A DNA stretch of 64,000 bases. Source: Corynebacterium hylobatis (lineage in GTDB: Bacteria > Actinomycetota > Actinomycetes > Mycobacteriales > Mycobacteriaceae). Below, piece after piece: positions 15,554-26,517 of the stretch. The notes under the pieces are model-generated. The model was given only the letters and a program-made list of their open reading frames with translations. It was not told the origin of the DNA and did no database searches. The stretch spans positions 1 to 64,000 of the forward strand of contig NZ_RXHJ01000001.1 in assembly GCF_003955685.1 (NCBI RefSeq), in the 5' to 3' direction. Position 1 is the first letter of the stretch; each line of letters starts with the position of its first letter. The position numbers were made by a program, and so were the translations under genes.

Positions 15554-16474
15554 TCAGTACTCCCGCAGGTGACCGTGGATCTTCCACACCCCGTCAACCA
15601 CCCTGCCGTCAACCGGTGCTCCCCGTCCGGTCCGGCGCCGATGCGCAAGCAGCTGCTCAATCTCCTGCAGCGCCGCCTTCCGGGCTGAGGAATCATCAAG
15701 GCACAGGTCCGTGAACTGCAGGTGTCCCCACCCTTCCATCTCCGCATGGTTGGCCTTCCACCGGTCGATGATGAATGCCCTCGTCTGCTCCGAGCTGTGG
15801 TAGCGGACGCTGTCGAGATCCACGACCACTGTCCCCTCCTCAATTCCCACGTCCCAGGTATAGGGCCCCAACCGGTAATTGGGGATCGAATCGATCCCCC
15901 TCGCCCGCAGGTCCAGGTGGAAGAAGCGCTCCATGCGGCTGGAGGCGCCGATGACCGATCGTTTCAGGAGCAGATCAAGGCTCTCCCGTTCAGTCCGGAC
16001 CAGTGTCCGGTAATCAGCCTCAAAACGTCGACGGCCGTCGAAGCCGCCGTACTGCTGTTCCAGGAACTTCATCCGCAGAACCCGGTCCAGTTCCTGGTCA
16101 CCGGCCACTGCGGCGGCGGGGTTGACCACGGGCAGCCCGTTGACCAGTGTCGAATCCCGCCGCCGTGTACGACGTGCCAGCAGATGGGTGCCCTTCGGAG
16201 TTCGGTGGCCCTGCGGTACTGTCCCGGTCGCAGGATGCAGTACGTGATTGCGACCGCCGTACACCGACAGCGCAGAATGCCCTGTGAAAGTCAGCTTGGG
16301 GTAGCGGTGATGGAGAGCCCGCAACATGCTGAGTCCCTCAGGCGCTCCCCGTGTATAGAGGCCCTGGGTCAGCCGGTGCAGAATCCCGTCCCTGCAGAAC
16401 CTGGTGATCTGATGCTCGGACAGCCCGTGTTGCCGAAGTTCGGTGGTGGTCCAGTAGTTCCCCTCGATGTCCAT
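15554..16474 (-). CDS. AbiEi-like helix-turn-helix plus DUF559-type nuclease-fold protein
   Basis: A 306-aa protein. The N terminus (about 8-80, TTTELRQHGLSEHQITRFC, IRLTQGLYTR-like and FTGHSALSVYGG) matches the AbiEi antitoxin winged-helix layout. The C terminus (about 185-270) has VVVDLDSVRYH followed by R, D and W-containing segments typical of the DUF559/Vsr-like PD-(D/E)XK fold. Such two-domain proteins are common, often multicopy, in corynebacteria and their role is unknown. No AbiEii toxin gene is adjacent, so a classical type IV pair is not supported. The 176-base gap to the methyltransferase holds no gene. Confidence 0.8.
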   Translation of the reverse strand: MDIEGNYWTTTELRQHGLSEHQITRFCRDGILHRLTQGLYTRGAPEGLSMLRALHHRYPKLTFTGHSALSVYGGRNHVLHPATGTVPQGHRTPKGTHLLARRTRRRDSTLVNGLPVVNPAAAVAGDQELDRVLRMKFLEQQYGGFDGRRRFEADYRTLVRTERESLDLLLKRSVIGASSRMERFFHLDLRARGIDSIPNYRLGPYTWDVGIEEGTVVVDLDSVRYHSSEQTRAFIIDRWKANHAEMEGWGHLQFTDLCLDDSSARKAALQEIEQLLAHRRRTGRGAPVDGRVVDGVWKIHGHLREY

Positions 16475-16626
16475 GCCTTCTTGGACTGCAACGCGGCCCG
16501 CGAGGTTCCCGACGGATGCCAGACCTGGAGAATTGTCACACAGCGGCGACAGGAAGCGAGACCTTTCCGCAGGTCGCTTATCAGCGCCCGCTCCACCCCG
16601 TGTGACATTTCCCCGGCACGAAGAAT

Positions 16627-16651
16627 CCCCGCCACCGCTGCGGTGACGGGG
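16627..16651 (-). terminator. Terminator after the TM2 gene
   Basis: An 11-bp stem with one mismatch (CCCCGCCACCG at 16627-16637 and CGGTGACGGGG at 16641-16651, loop CTG), 16 bases past the TM2 stop; on the minus strand it is followed by ATTCTTCG. The remaining gap to 16475 should hold the promoter of the AbiEi-like gene, but no clear hexamers are seen. Confidence 0.65.
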
Positions 16652-16666
16652 GTGGAACAGAGCCGC

Positions 16667-17092
16667 CTACTTCAGCGGCACACCCTGGGAGTCATGGGCC
16701 ATGGAACCGCTGCGCAGCAGAATGAGGATGACCTCCACGAATGCCCACACGCCGACAACGGCCAGGAAGAAGAAGCCGATGAGGATGATGGACGTCGCCC
16801 AACCAATAAGAGTGAGCACCAGCTGGGCGACACCGCGGGAGGTGTTGCCGAGGTAGAAGTTGTGCACGCCCAGGGTGCCGAAGAAGAAGGCGAGCAGCAG
16901 AGCGACGGGCCAGGACTTCGGGTGGACCTGCGGCTGCCCCATGGCGTACATCGGCATCTGCGCCCCGTGCGGTTGGACCGGGTACTGCTGCTGGAAGGGC
17001 TGCTGGAAAGCCTGCGGCTGGGCTGGGGCATCGACGGGCAGGCCGTCCCGGTCATAGTGCTGCTGGCCGGACTGGTCAAAGGGGTTGTGCAT
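16667..17092 (-). CDS. TM2 domain membrane protein
   Basis: A 141-aa protein with a glutamine/proline-rich cytoplasmic N terminus (1-58) and a TM2 domain: two membrane helices (about 60-80 and 95-120) with FFFGTLGVHNFYLGNTSRG, the family signature. A third hydrophobic stretch overlaps AVVGVWAFVEVILILL. The function of TM2 proteins in bacteria is not established. It is flanked by terminators on both sides, so it is probably monocistronic. Confidence 0.88.
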   Translation of the reverse strand: MHNPFDQSGQQHYDRDGLPVDAPAQPQAFQQPFQQQYPVQPHGAQMPMYAMGQPQVHPKSWPVALLLAFFFGTLGVHNFYLGNTSRGVAQLVLTLIGWATSIILIGFFFLAVVGVWAFVEVILILLRSGSMAHDSQGVPLK

Positions 17093-17209
17093 GAACTTCT
17101 CCTGATGTGGGGCTGGGTGTCTGCTGAGGCGCGGACCCCCGGAATGATAGCGCCCGGCACCGACACGCGTGGGCTTTCCGTTCGAACACCGGTACCGGGA
17201 AACGACACA

Positions 17210-17252
17210 GGCCCCTGTCCGCCTTCCTTTCAGGGGAAGGCGGACAGGGGCC
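17210..17252 (-). terminator. Terminator of infC-rpmI-rplT
   Basis: A perfect 18-bp stem (17210-17227 with 17235-17252, 7-nt loop) 24 bases past the rplT stop. On the minus strand it is followed by TGTGTCGTTTC. This is the strongest hairpin in the window. Confidence 0.9.
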
Positions 17253-17276
17253 CGGGGTGCTGCGGGGTGCGCTGTA

Positions 17277-17660
17277 TTAGGCGGCGACCTTCGCGTTGAC
17301 GTCCTCCGGCAGGGCAGCCTTGGCAGCCTCGCACAGTGCGGAGAAGGCGGCGAAGTCGCTCACGGCCAGCTCGGCGAGGATCTTGCGGTCGACATCGATC
17401 TCAGCCAGGCGCAGGCCGTGGATGAGGCGGTTGTAGGTGATGTCGTTCATGCGGGCAGCAGCGTTGATGCGCTGGATCCACAGCTTGCGGAACTCAGACT
17501 TACGCGCGCGACGATCGCGGTATGCGTAGGTCATGGAGTGCAGCCACTGCTCCTTGGCCTTGCGGTAGAGACGGGAGCGCTGGCCGCGGTAGCCCTTGGC
17601 GGACTTCAGAATTGTGCGACGCTTCTTCTTGGCGTTGACGGACCGCTTGACACGTGCCAC
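17277..17660 (-). CDS. rplT: 50S ribosomal protein L20
   Basis: 127-aa 23S rRNA-binding protein needed early in large-subunit assembly. The highly conserved arginine/lysine-rich N terminus [19 protein letters not shown] and the [22 protein letters not shown] segment are present ([20 protein letters not shown]). Third gene of the infC operon. In several bacteria L20 represses this operon. Confidence 0.98.
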   Translation of the reverse strand: MARVKRSVNAKKKRRTILKSAKGYRGQRSRLYRKAKEQWLHSMTYAYRDRRARKSEFRKLWIQRINAAARMNDITYNRLIHGLRLAEIDVDRKILAELAVSDFAAFSALCEAAKAALPEDVNAKVAA

Positions 17661-17712
17661 GTTGTTACTTCCTTAACTGCTTTGAGAGGTGTGGGGGTTT
17701 CAGGCGGCTTGC

Positions 17713-17907
17713 TTAAGCCTTGCCGAGGAGGCGCTTCATGCGCTTGACGTCAGCCGGGGCGACGTCGACGGTGCCCTTGAGGCGACGGGTCCGGGTGGAC
17801 TCCTTGCCCTCGAGGAGGTGGCGGCGGCCGGCCTGCTCGCGGCGCAGCTTGCCGGAGCCGGTGATCTTCACGCGCTTGGCGGTGCCCTTGTGAGTCTTCT
17901 GCTTCAT
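17713..17907 (-). CDS. rpmI: 50S ribosomal protein L35
   Basis: 64-aa basic protein with the family start MKQKTHKGTAKRVKITGSGK and a conserved C terminus VKRMKRLLG. It sits between infC and rplT with short spacers of 34 and 52 bases, the usual order. Confidence 0.98.
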   Translation of the reverse strand: MKQKTHKGTAKRVKITGSGKLRREQAGRRHLLEGKESTRTRRLKGTVDVAPADVKRMKRLLGKA

Positions 17908-17941
17908 GAGAATTAAGTCCTTAAATCCCGGTTGACGGTTG

Positions 17942-18463
17942 CTACTTCTTGCCCTTGCGGACAGGCCCCAGGACCATGGTCATGTTGCGGCCGTCCTGCT
18001 TGGCACGGGTCTCGACGATGCCGTACTCGACGACGTCCTGCGCCAGTCGCTCCAGGAGTCGGAAACCGAGCTCCGGTCGGGACTGCTCGCGACCGCGGAA
18101 CATGATGGTCACCTTGACCTTGGATCCCTTCTCCAGGAAGCGGATCACGTTACCCTTTTTCGTCTCGTAATCGTGGTTATCGATCTTGGGACGGAACTTC
18201 TGCTCCTTGACCACAGTCTGCTGCTGGTTCTTGCGTGACTCGCGGGCCTTCTGGTCCTGCTCGTACTTGAACTTTCCGTAGTCCATGATCTTGGCGACCG
18301 GCGGCTTGGCGTTCGGTGCGACCTCAACCAGGTCGAGATCTGCGTCGTACGCGAGCTTGCGGGCATCGTCCGTGCGGACGACTCCGACCTGCTCACCGCC
18401 CGGGCCGACAAGACGGACCTCGGGAACTCGGATACGCTCATTAATGCGAACTTCAGCGCTGAT
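17942..18463 (-). CDS. infC: Translation initiation factor IF-3, probable ATC start
   Basis: IF-3 binds the 30S subunit and checks start-codon pairing. The conserved body [41 protein letters not shown] and the C-terminal domain are intact. Homologous IF-3 proteins begin at ISAEVRINE here, and that position is codon ATC (18463-18461) preceded by GAGGAG with a 6-nt spacer. The only in-frame ATG upstream (18508) lacks a ribosome-binding site and its first 15 codons are AT-rich and rare-type, unlike the gene. A non-canonical start (as AUU in E. coli infC) would let IF-3 limit its own synthesis. With ATC the protein is 173 aa. Confidence 0.9.
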   Translation of the reverse strand: MSAEVRINERIRVPEVRLVGPGGEQVGVVRTDDARKLAYDADLDLVEVAPNAKPPVAKIMDYGKFKYEQDQKARESRKNQQQTVVKEQKFRPKIDNHDYETKKGNVIRFLEKGSKVKVTIMFRGREQSRPELGFRLLERLAQDVVEYGIVETRAKQDGRNMTMVLGPVRKGKK

Positions 18464-18528
18464 GTGTGACTCCTCAAGTAGCGGGTTACGTAATACATAC
18501 CGTGCCATCTCGCGGAGATTCCCATGAC

Positions 18529-18561
18529 AAAAACCCGCCTGTCGGTGTGACCGACGGCGGG
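18529..18561 (-). terminator. Intrinsic terminator (attenuator) in the infC leader
   Basis: On the minus strand CCCGCC-GTCGGT is followed by a short loop and ACCGAC-AGGCGGG (18561-18534), then TTTTTGTC (18533 on). This is a textbook terminator lying upstream of infC and downstream of its promoter, about 66 nt before the ATC start. A second stem, GGCAGC/GCTGCC (about 18574-18589), precedes it. Readthrough must be regulated for the operon to be expressed. Confidence 0.8.
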
Positions 18562-18690
18562 AGATCTCAATAAGGCAGCCTGCGCTGCCCTACTCTTGAC
18601 CTGTATCCAACCGGGTGAACCGGCGGCATGAGGTGGGATGATCTCCGCTTGTGGCCCGAGCCCCTGGAGAAGGCGCGCGGGTGGTAGTGC

Positions 18691-18719
18691 CGGTAACCTT
18701 AACAGATCAACCGTGTCAA
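18691..18719 (-). promoter_or_regulatory. Probable infC operon promoter
   Basis: A perfect -35 TTGACA lies at 18719-18714 on the minus strand; the best -10 at 17-nt spacing is the poor TTACCG (18696-18691). Transcription from here would give a leader of roughly 220 nt containing the terminator hairpin at 18561-18529. Confidence 0.5.
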
Positions 18720-18726
18720 GGACAAA

Positions 18727-19524
18727 TCACCTCCCGCAGGTGTCTGCTGGGCTGATGGAGCGGGCGTCGATAAGCTCCTTGAGCCCGAGGCCCACCTCGT
18801 CGAGGATCTCCTCGGCGGTGGCGTGCGTACCGTCATCGGGATGGGTGATCACCGCGAGTCCGACCACCCCGGTGCCGGCTGGCGCGGTACCCAGCTGCCG
18901 CAGGGTGTAGACGGTGTCGGTGTCCTGCCCCCAACCGGCCTTGAAACGGGCGCCGGGGATCTGCGACAGACCGACCTGCTGCCAGTCGACGATCTCCCCC
19001 ATCGCCCCGTAGGTGGTCCCGACGGTGTCGGTGCACGGCAACCCGGCGGCGAACTGCGCCTGCTCGCTGAGGCTCCACTCCGTCTCACCCGGCCACTCCG
19101 CAAGCTCAGGCACATGCGGCAGACCGTCGTGGTCATTGTCGATGAGGAGGCTGAGGAGGTAGGCGGCGTCGTTGTCGGACTGCGAGATCGACGCCTGGAC
19201 CAGTTCCTCCTCGGCCAGACCGCGGGCATCGGCGGCCAGCGCCACGGGCACCTTGATCGTCGACCACGCCCAGGAGTGGCCGGACAGGCCGGCCCGGACG
19301 ACGCCGTCCCCGGTGGCCACGGCAATGCCGATGCGCCCACCGTGCTCCTCGTTGACCTCCTGGATCAACTTCCTGAGCTCTCCGCGCAGCTCCTCCGCGG
19401 CCAGGTGGTCACTTGAGGTGACCTCCTCCCGCTGAACCTCCAACGTATCAACCTCGGCGACACAGCCGGCCAGCAGACCGGCCCCCATGATGGCCGCCAC
19501 TGCGGCCGGAAACCACCTGTTCAC
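18727..19524 (-). CDS. Lipoprotein with penicillin-binding/beta-lactamase fold
   Basis: A 265-aa secreted lipoprotein: signal peptide with lipobox LLAGC (C21). The remainder has three motifs of serine penicillin-recognising enzymes: S88-T-I-K91, S116-D-N118 and KAG (FKAGWG) near residue 197. WSTIKVPVALAA is the expected active-site helix. A hydrolase on the outer face of the membrane is likely, but no E166-type residue could be assigned, so activity against beta-lactams cannot be claimed. GTG start. Transcribed away from the neighbouring infC promoter region. Confidence 0.8.
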   Translation of the reverse strand: MNRWFPAAVAAIMGAGLLAGCVAEVDTLEVQREEVTSSDHLAAEELRGELRKLIQEVNEEHGGRIGIAVATGDGVVRAGLSGHSWAWSTIKVPVALAADARGLAEEELVQASISQSDNDAAYLLSLLIDNDHDGLPHVPELAEWPGETEWSLSEQAQFAAGLPCTDTVGTTYGAMGEIVDWQQVGLSQIPGARFKAGWGQDTDTVYTLRQLGTAPAGTGVVGLAVITHPDDGTHATAEEILDEVGLGLKELIDARSISPADTCGR

Positions 19525-19581
19525 GGGGTGAAACCTTACCCACTTGAGCCCCTCTCAGGTTAATTGGGGAGGAAACACAGG

Positions 19582-20214
19582 CTAATCGCGCACGGAACGG
19601 TCCTCGAGGATGACCACCGCATTGTTGCCGCCCTCGCAGACAAACGAGTTCCCGCCCTGGCCGATGCAGCGCATCTCATATTCCTGACCGGTCACCGGGC
19701 TGGTGGCGTAGATCAGGGCGCTGCCCGGCAGGCCGGTGTAGGGGGCCATCTGAACGGCGACCGCTTCCGCGAAGCCACAGCTGGTCTGGCCGTTGCCCCG
19801 GAAGATCCGCCAGTTGACGTTCGCCGCACACTGTTCCGCGGAAGCCGGGGCCCGGTAACCGGTCTCGGCCGGCGGGGGTGGTGGGGGCGGTGGCGGGGTC
19901 TCCTCCGGGGTGTCTTCCTGGGTGGGTGTCGGCGTCTCCGTCACCGTGACGGTCACCGGCGCCTCCGCGGTCGTGGGCGGGGCCGTCGAGGTCACCGTCG
20001 GTGGCGCGGTGGAGGTTGCCGCGGCCGTGCCGCCCCCGTCGGAGTCACCGCCCAGCAGCGCCGTGTAGATCCACACTCCGAGCGCCACGGCGGCGACCAC
20101 CAGCAGTGCGAGCAGCGCGATAGCGGGCCCGGAGCGCTGGCGGCGCGGCGGCTCGTTAGGCGGGTAATACTCCGACGTCGGCTGGAGGGGGTTGCCGGGA
20201 TCCTGCGGGGTCAT
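19582..20214 (-). CDS. Membrane-anchored protein with proline-rich linker
   Basis: A 210-aa protein: cytoplasmic N terminus rich in proline (1-35), one membrane helix (about 40-62, IALLALLVVAAVALGVWIYT), a Thr/Pro/Val-rich linker including ten consecutive prolines, and an extracellular domain (about 130-210) with four cysteines that could form two disulfides (EQCAANVNW, TSCGFAEAV, MRCIGQ, FVCEGG). The start at 20214 has AGGAG 5 nt upstream. It resembles actinobacterial envelope proteins of unknown role. Divergent from the DUF2339 gene. Confidence 0.75.
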   Translation of the reverse strand: MTPQDPGNPLQPTSEYYPPNEPPRRQRSGPAIALLALLVVAAVALGVWIYTALLGGDSDGGGTAAATSTAPPTVTSTAPPTTAEAPVTVTVTETPTPTQEDTPEETPPPPPPPPPAETGYRAPASAEQCAANVNWRIFRGNGQTSCGFAEAVAVQMAPYTGLPGSALIYATSPVTGQEYEMRCIGQGGNSFVCEGGNNAVVILEDRSVRD

Positions 20215-20293
20215 GGCGCTCCTAGGTGGATTCTGGGGTTTCCCCATCCTAAACACTTCACCCGGATGCGTCGGCGGGCCTACGCTACAGGTT

Positions 20294-22273
20294 ATGACCA
20301 CTGACCCCCGCGACGCCCTGGAACTGCGCCTGACGTTGCGACGCCTCGAAGCCGCCGAAGCCGCGCTTGCCGACGCCCGCCGCTCCCTCGACGCCGTCCT
20401 CACCCGCTCAACGGCGGCGGGGCCGGCCCCGACCACCGCACCGGTACCGGTAGCACCTGCCGGTGCCGGTCCGGCCGCCGCTCCCCCGGGGGCGCCTGCT
20501 CCGGCACCGGTCTACACCCGTGACTCCTTCCTGCAGGTCCACCCGCCGCAGCAGCCGAAACCGGTCAAACCCCCGAAGCCGCCCGTGCCCACGGAGACGA
20601 AGGTCATCCGCGCCATCGCGGTGGTCGGCTCGCTGATCACCGTCGCGGGTGTCGGCCTCGCAGTGACCCTGGCCATCCAGGCCGGCCTGCTCGGCCCGCT
20701 GGGCCGGGTGCTGCTCTCCGTGCTGCTGGCCGTGGCCCTGCTGGTGGCAGGCCTGTGGCTGGACAACTACCGCCGCACAGCCACCGACCGGGACACCGCC
20801 GGCATGACCGCCGGTGTCACGGCCCTCATCGTCACCTCCTGGCTGGTCTCCGCGACGATCCTCTACGCCCTGGTCGAGATCCTGGAGTGGTGGCCCGCCT
20901 GGCTGGGGGCTCTGGTGCTCATGGCGGTGTGGCTGGTCTTCCTGTGGCTGGCCGTCACCCGCGAGCTGCGGGCGGCGGCGGTGTGCCTGGGGCTGTCCAT
21001 CCTCCCGGTGTCCACCGCCTTCTACAACGTCGATGTGCCCGTCACCTGGCTGGTCACCCTCCTGCCGCTGACCCTGCTGGCTATCACCCGCGACCGGGAG
21101 TACCCGCAGGCCCGTCTCGTTGCCGCCGCCATCGCGGTGGTGCTGCAGCTGTGGCTGTTCAACGACATGGTCTACGTGGTGGGCTTCATCCCGCCGGCGG
21201 TCAACCTCACCATCGCGCTGCTCGGCATAGGCTCGGCCCTGGCCTTCGCCGCGATGACGCTGTGGTTCCCGAAGGACAACGACAACGCCAACCTGCTGAC
21301 CGGCATCGTCGCCCCGCTGGCTCTGCTGGCGCTGGCTGTTCCCCCGGCCAGCGACACCTGGGCGATCTGGCTGCTCGTCCCGGCAGCGGTCGGTCTCGCG
21401 GCGATCGGCTACCTGCACCAGGACCGCCTGGGCATGATCGGTGTCTGCGCCACGGCGGTCGCCTTCGTCCTCGTGTGGACGCTCACCCCACCCTTCGGGG
21501 CCGGGGCGCTGATCGACAACACCATCGTCGTCGCGGTCTTCTTCGTCGCCGCGGTGATCACCGTCCTGTGGCTGGACCACCGCCACGAGACCCGCGTGTG
21601 GCCCTGGGCCTTCTGGCTGGGCGCCGCACTCATCGTCACGGGGAACCTCTCCCGCAACGTGTTGGGCGCGTCCCCGCTGTGGCTGACCGACCATGTCTCC
21701 CTGGTGCAGGCCCTGCTCATCGCGGTGTTCCTCGGAGTTACCATCACCCGCCGCAAGGCCCTCATGGATTTCCCCGTCTGGGCGCAGGTCGTCTTCGCGG
21801 TGGCTGCACTCCACCTGTCAATGGTCACCATCGTCACCGCCGTCACCTGGCTGGGCAACCTCATCGGCGGCAACGCCGGCATGCTGCTCGGCTACCTCAC
21901 CGGCCACGCGCTGGTGAGCATCCTGTGGATGGTCCTCGCGGCCTGGATCCTGCTGGCGGCGAAGGGCATGTCCGCGAAGGCCTCCCTCAACGCCGGCATG
22001 GTGCTGGCGATCGCCGGTGTGGTCAAGCTCGTCTTCTTCGACCTGGGCACCCTGGAGGGACTGCCCCGGGCGATGGCCTTCCTCGTCTCCGGTGTGGCAC
22101 TGCTGACCATCGCGGCGCTGCGGGCGCGGCGTAGGCAGGCTGCTGAGCAGGTCTCAGCCGTTGAGGGCGGCGATGAGCACGCCACCGATCAACAGGACCG
22201 GCAGCCCCAGGAGCAGCACGGCCAGCACCCGACCCAGGGGTCGGCCGATGTTGAAGGTGAAGTTCGACCCTGA
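20294..22273 (+). CDS. DUF2339-type polytopic membrane protein
   Basis: About 660 aa: an N-terminal coiled coil (LELRLTLRRLEAAEAALADARRSLDAVL), a Pro/Ala-rich linker, then roughly 18-20 membrane helices, the DUF2339 layout. Its function is unknown. The start at 20294 was chosen because TACGCT ends 7 nt before the ATG, as in leaderless transcripts. The last ~40 residues (hydrophilic, QDRQPQEQHGQHPTQ) are encoded antisense to the end of the next gene, and look like a tail gained by loss of an earlier stop. Confidence 0.85.
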   Translation: MTTDPRDALELRLTLRRLEAAEAALADARRSLDAVLTRSTAAGPAPTTAPVPVAPAGAGPAAAPPGAPAPAPVYTRDSFLQVHPPQQPKPVKPPKPPVPTETKVIRAIAVVGSLITVAGVGLAVTLAIQAGLLGPLGRVLLSVLLAVALLVAGLWLDNYRRTATDRDTAGMTAGVTALIVTSWLVSATILYALVEILEWWPAWLGALVLMAVWLVFLWLAVTRELRAAAVCLGLSILPVSTAFYNVDVPVTWLVTLLPLTLLAITRDREYPQARLVAAAIAVVLQLWLFNDMVYVVGFIPPAVNLTIALLGIGSALAFAAMTLWFPKDNDNANLLTGIVAPLALLALAVPPASDTWAIWLLVPAAVGLAAIGYLHQDRLGMIGVCATAVAFVLVWTLTPPFGAGALIDNTIVVAVFFVAAVITVLWLDHRHETRVWPWAFWLGAALIVTGNLSRNVLGASPLWLTDHVSLVQALLIAVFLGVTITRRKALMDFPVWAQVVFAVAALHLSMVTIVTAVTWLGNLIGGNAGMLLGYLTGHALVSILWMVLAAWILLAAKGMSAKASLNAGMVLAIAGVVKLVFFDLGTLEGLPRAMAFLVSGVALLTIAALRARRRQAAEQVSAVEGGDEHATDQQDRQPQEQHGQHPTQGSADVEGEVRP

Positions 22274-22885
22274 GCCGGTGTCCACGAGGATGCGGGGATC
22301 GGCCGGGTCGTTGTAGAACATCCCCCACCACTTCCCCTGTTCCTCGGCCGGCCGCGGATACTCCTTCTCCACCTCCCGCTGCTGGCGCAGCTGCTGCACG
22401 ATGAACACACCCGTCAGCACAAAGATGAGCCCCAAGCTGAGCGGCAGCTCAAAACTCGAGGTGTTCCCGCCGTAGGAGCGGGTGAGCATGAGCAGGACCA
22501 GCAGGTTCAGCAGGAAGAGGTACCAGCCCATGTTCCCCTGGACAATCCGGTAACCGTGCCAGGTGCGGTGGGCCTCCTCCGGGGTCTTCGCCCCACCCAT
22601 GCCGGTGATCGACGTGGACTGCAGGGAGATCAGGCCCATCGTCGCCACCATGGACAACAGCAGGATGCCCGGGCTGAGCAGGATCAGTCCCAGGAAACGC
22701 CCCAGGGACTTGGGCTCGAAATTATCGGGTTGCCCCGCCGCGTTCCAGTGGACGGGCATGGGATCCGGCAGCTGCGGATAATAGAACGTCACCAGTACCG
22801 CGACCATCACGGCGGTCGAGGCTACGGTGGCGCCGACCCACTTCCAGTTCACCGGGATCCGGGGCAGGTCAGGCATCTCTGTCAT
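22154..22885 (-). CDS. DUF1648/DUF5808 membrane protein
   Basis: 243 aa with four to five membrane helices. The N terminus has the DUF1648 motif LPDPMPVHWNAAGQPD; the C-terminal part KWWGMFYNDPADPRILVD matches DUF5808, found in SdpI-like immunity or signal proteins. The start lies only 6 bases after the uvrA stop, so it is cotranscribed with uvrA. Its last 120 bases overlap the end of the convergent DUF2339 gene. Confidence 0.8.
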   Translation of the reverse strand: MTEMPDLPRIPVNWKWVGATVASTAVMVAVLVTFYYPQLPDPMPVHWNAAGQPDNFEPKSLGRFLGLILLSPGILLLSMVATMGLISLQSTSITGMGGAKTPEEAHRTWHGYRIVQGNMGWYLFLLNLLVLLMLTRSYGGNTSSFELPLSLGLIFVLTGVFIVQQLRQQREVEKEYPRPAEEQGKWWGMFYNDPADPRILVDTGSGSNFTFNIGRPLGRVLAVLLLGLPVLLIGGVLIAALNG

Positions 22886-22891
22886 GGGGCG

Positions 22892-25741
<2,850 letters not shown>

Positions 25742-25842
25742 AGTCTTCCCAGCCCTCCGTGAAGTTGAATGGAGCCGGACGCCCCGGCTCCCAAACACCT
25801 CGAACATACCAACGAGCGCTCCCCCGGCGCTACCCTGGTGAC

Positions 25843-26445
25843 ATGACGAACACACTGACCCTGCACCAGATCTCTGTCTCACAGATGGACAACAACTGCT
25901 ATCTCCTCGTCGCCGGTGACGAGGCGCTGCTTATCGACGCCGCCGACGACGCCCCCGCCCTCCTCGCCCTCGCCGAGCAGGCCGGCGCGAGGATTACCGC
26001 GGTGCTGACCACCCACCGTCACCCGGACCACCACCAGGCACTCGTCGAGGTGCTGGCGGCCACCGGTGCGACCCACTACGCGCCCTTCCTCGATGCCCCG
26101 GCGCTGCCCGCGGAGGTCGATGTGGAACTCAACCAGGGGGATGTCATCGATTTCGCCGGCCATGAGCTGCCGGTGTGCATCCTGCGCGGCCATACCCCCG
26201 GTGGTGCGGCCGTATCCGTGGAGATCGACGGGCAGACCCACCTGTTCGTCGGCGACAGCCTCTTCCCCGGGGGACTGGGCAAGACCACCTCGGAGAGCGA
26301 CTTCGTCCGGCTGTTCAAGGACGTCAAGGAGCGCCTCTTCGATGTCCACGACGATGACGCCATCGTCCATCCCGGCCACGGCACGGACACCACCCTGGGG
26401 GCGGAACGCCCGCACCTGGATGACTGGTGGGCCCGTCGCTGGTGA
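25843..26445 (+). CDS. Metallo-beta-lactamase-fold hydrolase (glyoxalase II-like)
   Basis: A 200-aa hydrolase. Metal ligands: THRHPDHH (motif HxHxDH), the histidine of RGHTPGG, the aspartate of [11 protein letters not shown], and HPGHGTD. This pattern and length fit glyoxalase II-like thioesterases that open S-lactoyl thiols; the natural thiol in this group would be mycothiol. The specific substrate cannot be read. TACCCT ends 6 nt before the ATG at 25843, consistent with leaderless translation. Divergent from uvrA. Confidence 0.85.
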   Translation: MTNTLTLHQISVSQMDNNCYLLVAGDEALLIDAADDAPALLALAEQAGARITAVLTTHRHPDHHQALVEVLAATGATHYAPFLDAPALPAEVDVELNQGDVIDFAGHELPVCILRGHTPGGAAVSVEIDGQTHLFVGDSLFPGGLGKTTSESDFVRLFKDVKERLFDVHDDDAIVHPGHGTDTTLGAERPHLDDWWARRW

Positions 26446-26517
26446 CAATTCGCCGCTAGACTGGGGCACGCAGAAAAGACGCTGAAAACATACGAAGAGA
26501 AGCAACCGAGGAGCACC

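Noticed and set aside
15554..16474. AbiE toxin-antitoxin pair
   Set aside because: Only the AbiEi-like domain is present; there is no nucleotidyltransferase AbiEii gene on either side.
18509..18570. An upstream coding extension of infC
   Set aside because: The segment holds a terminator hairpin and lacks a ribosome-binding site; it is better explained as untranslated leader.
20408..21814. A 468-codon minus-strand open frame
   Set aside because: Antisense to the DUF2339 membrane gene; very rich in Gln/Asp/Gly with no domain.
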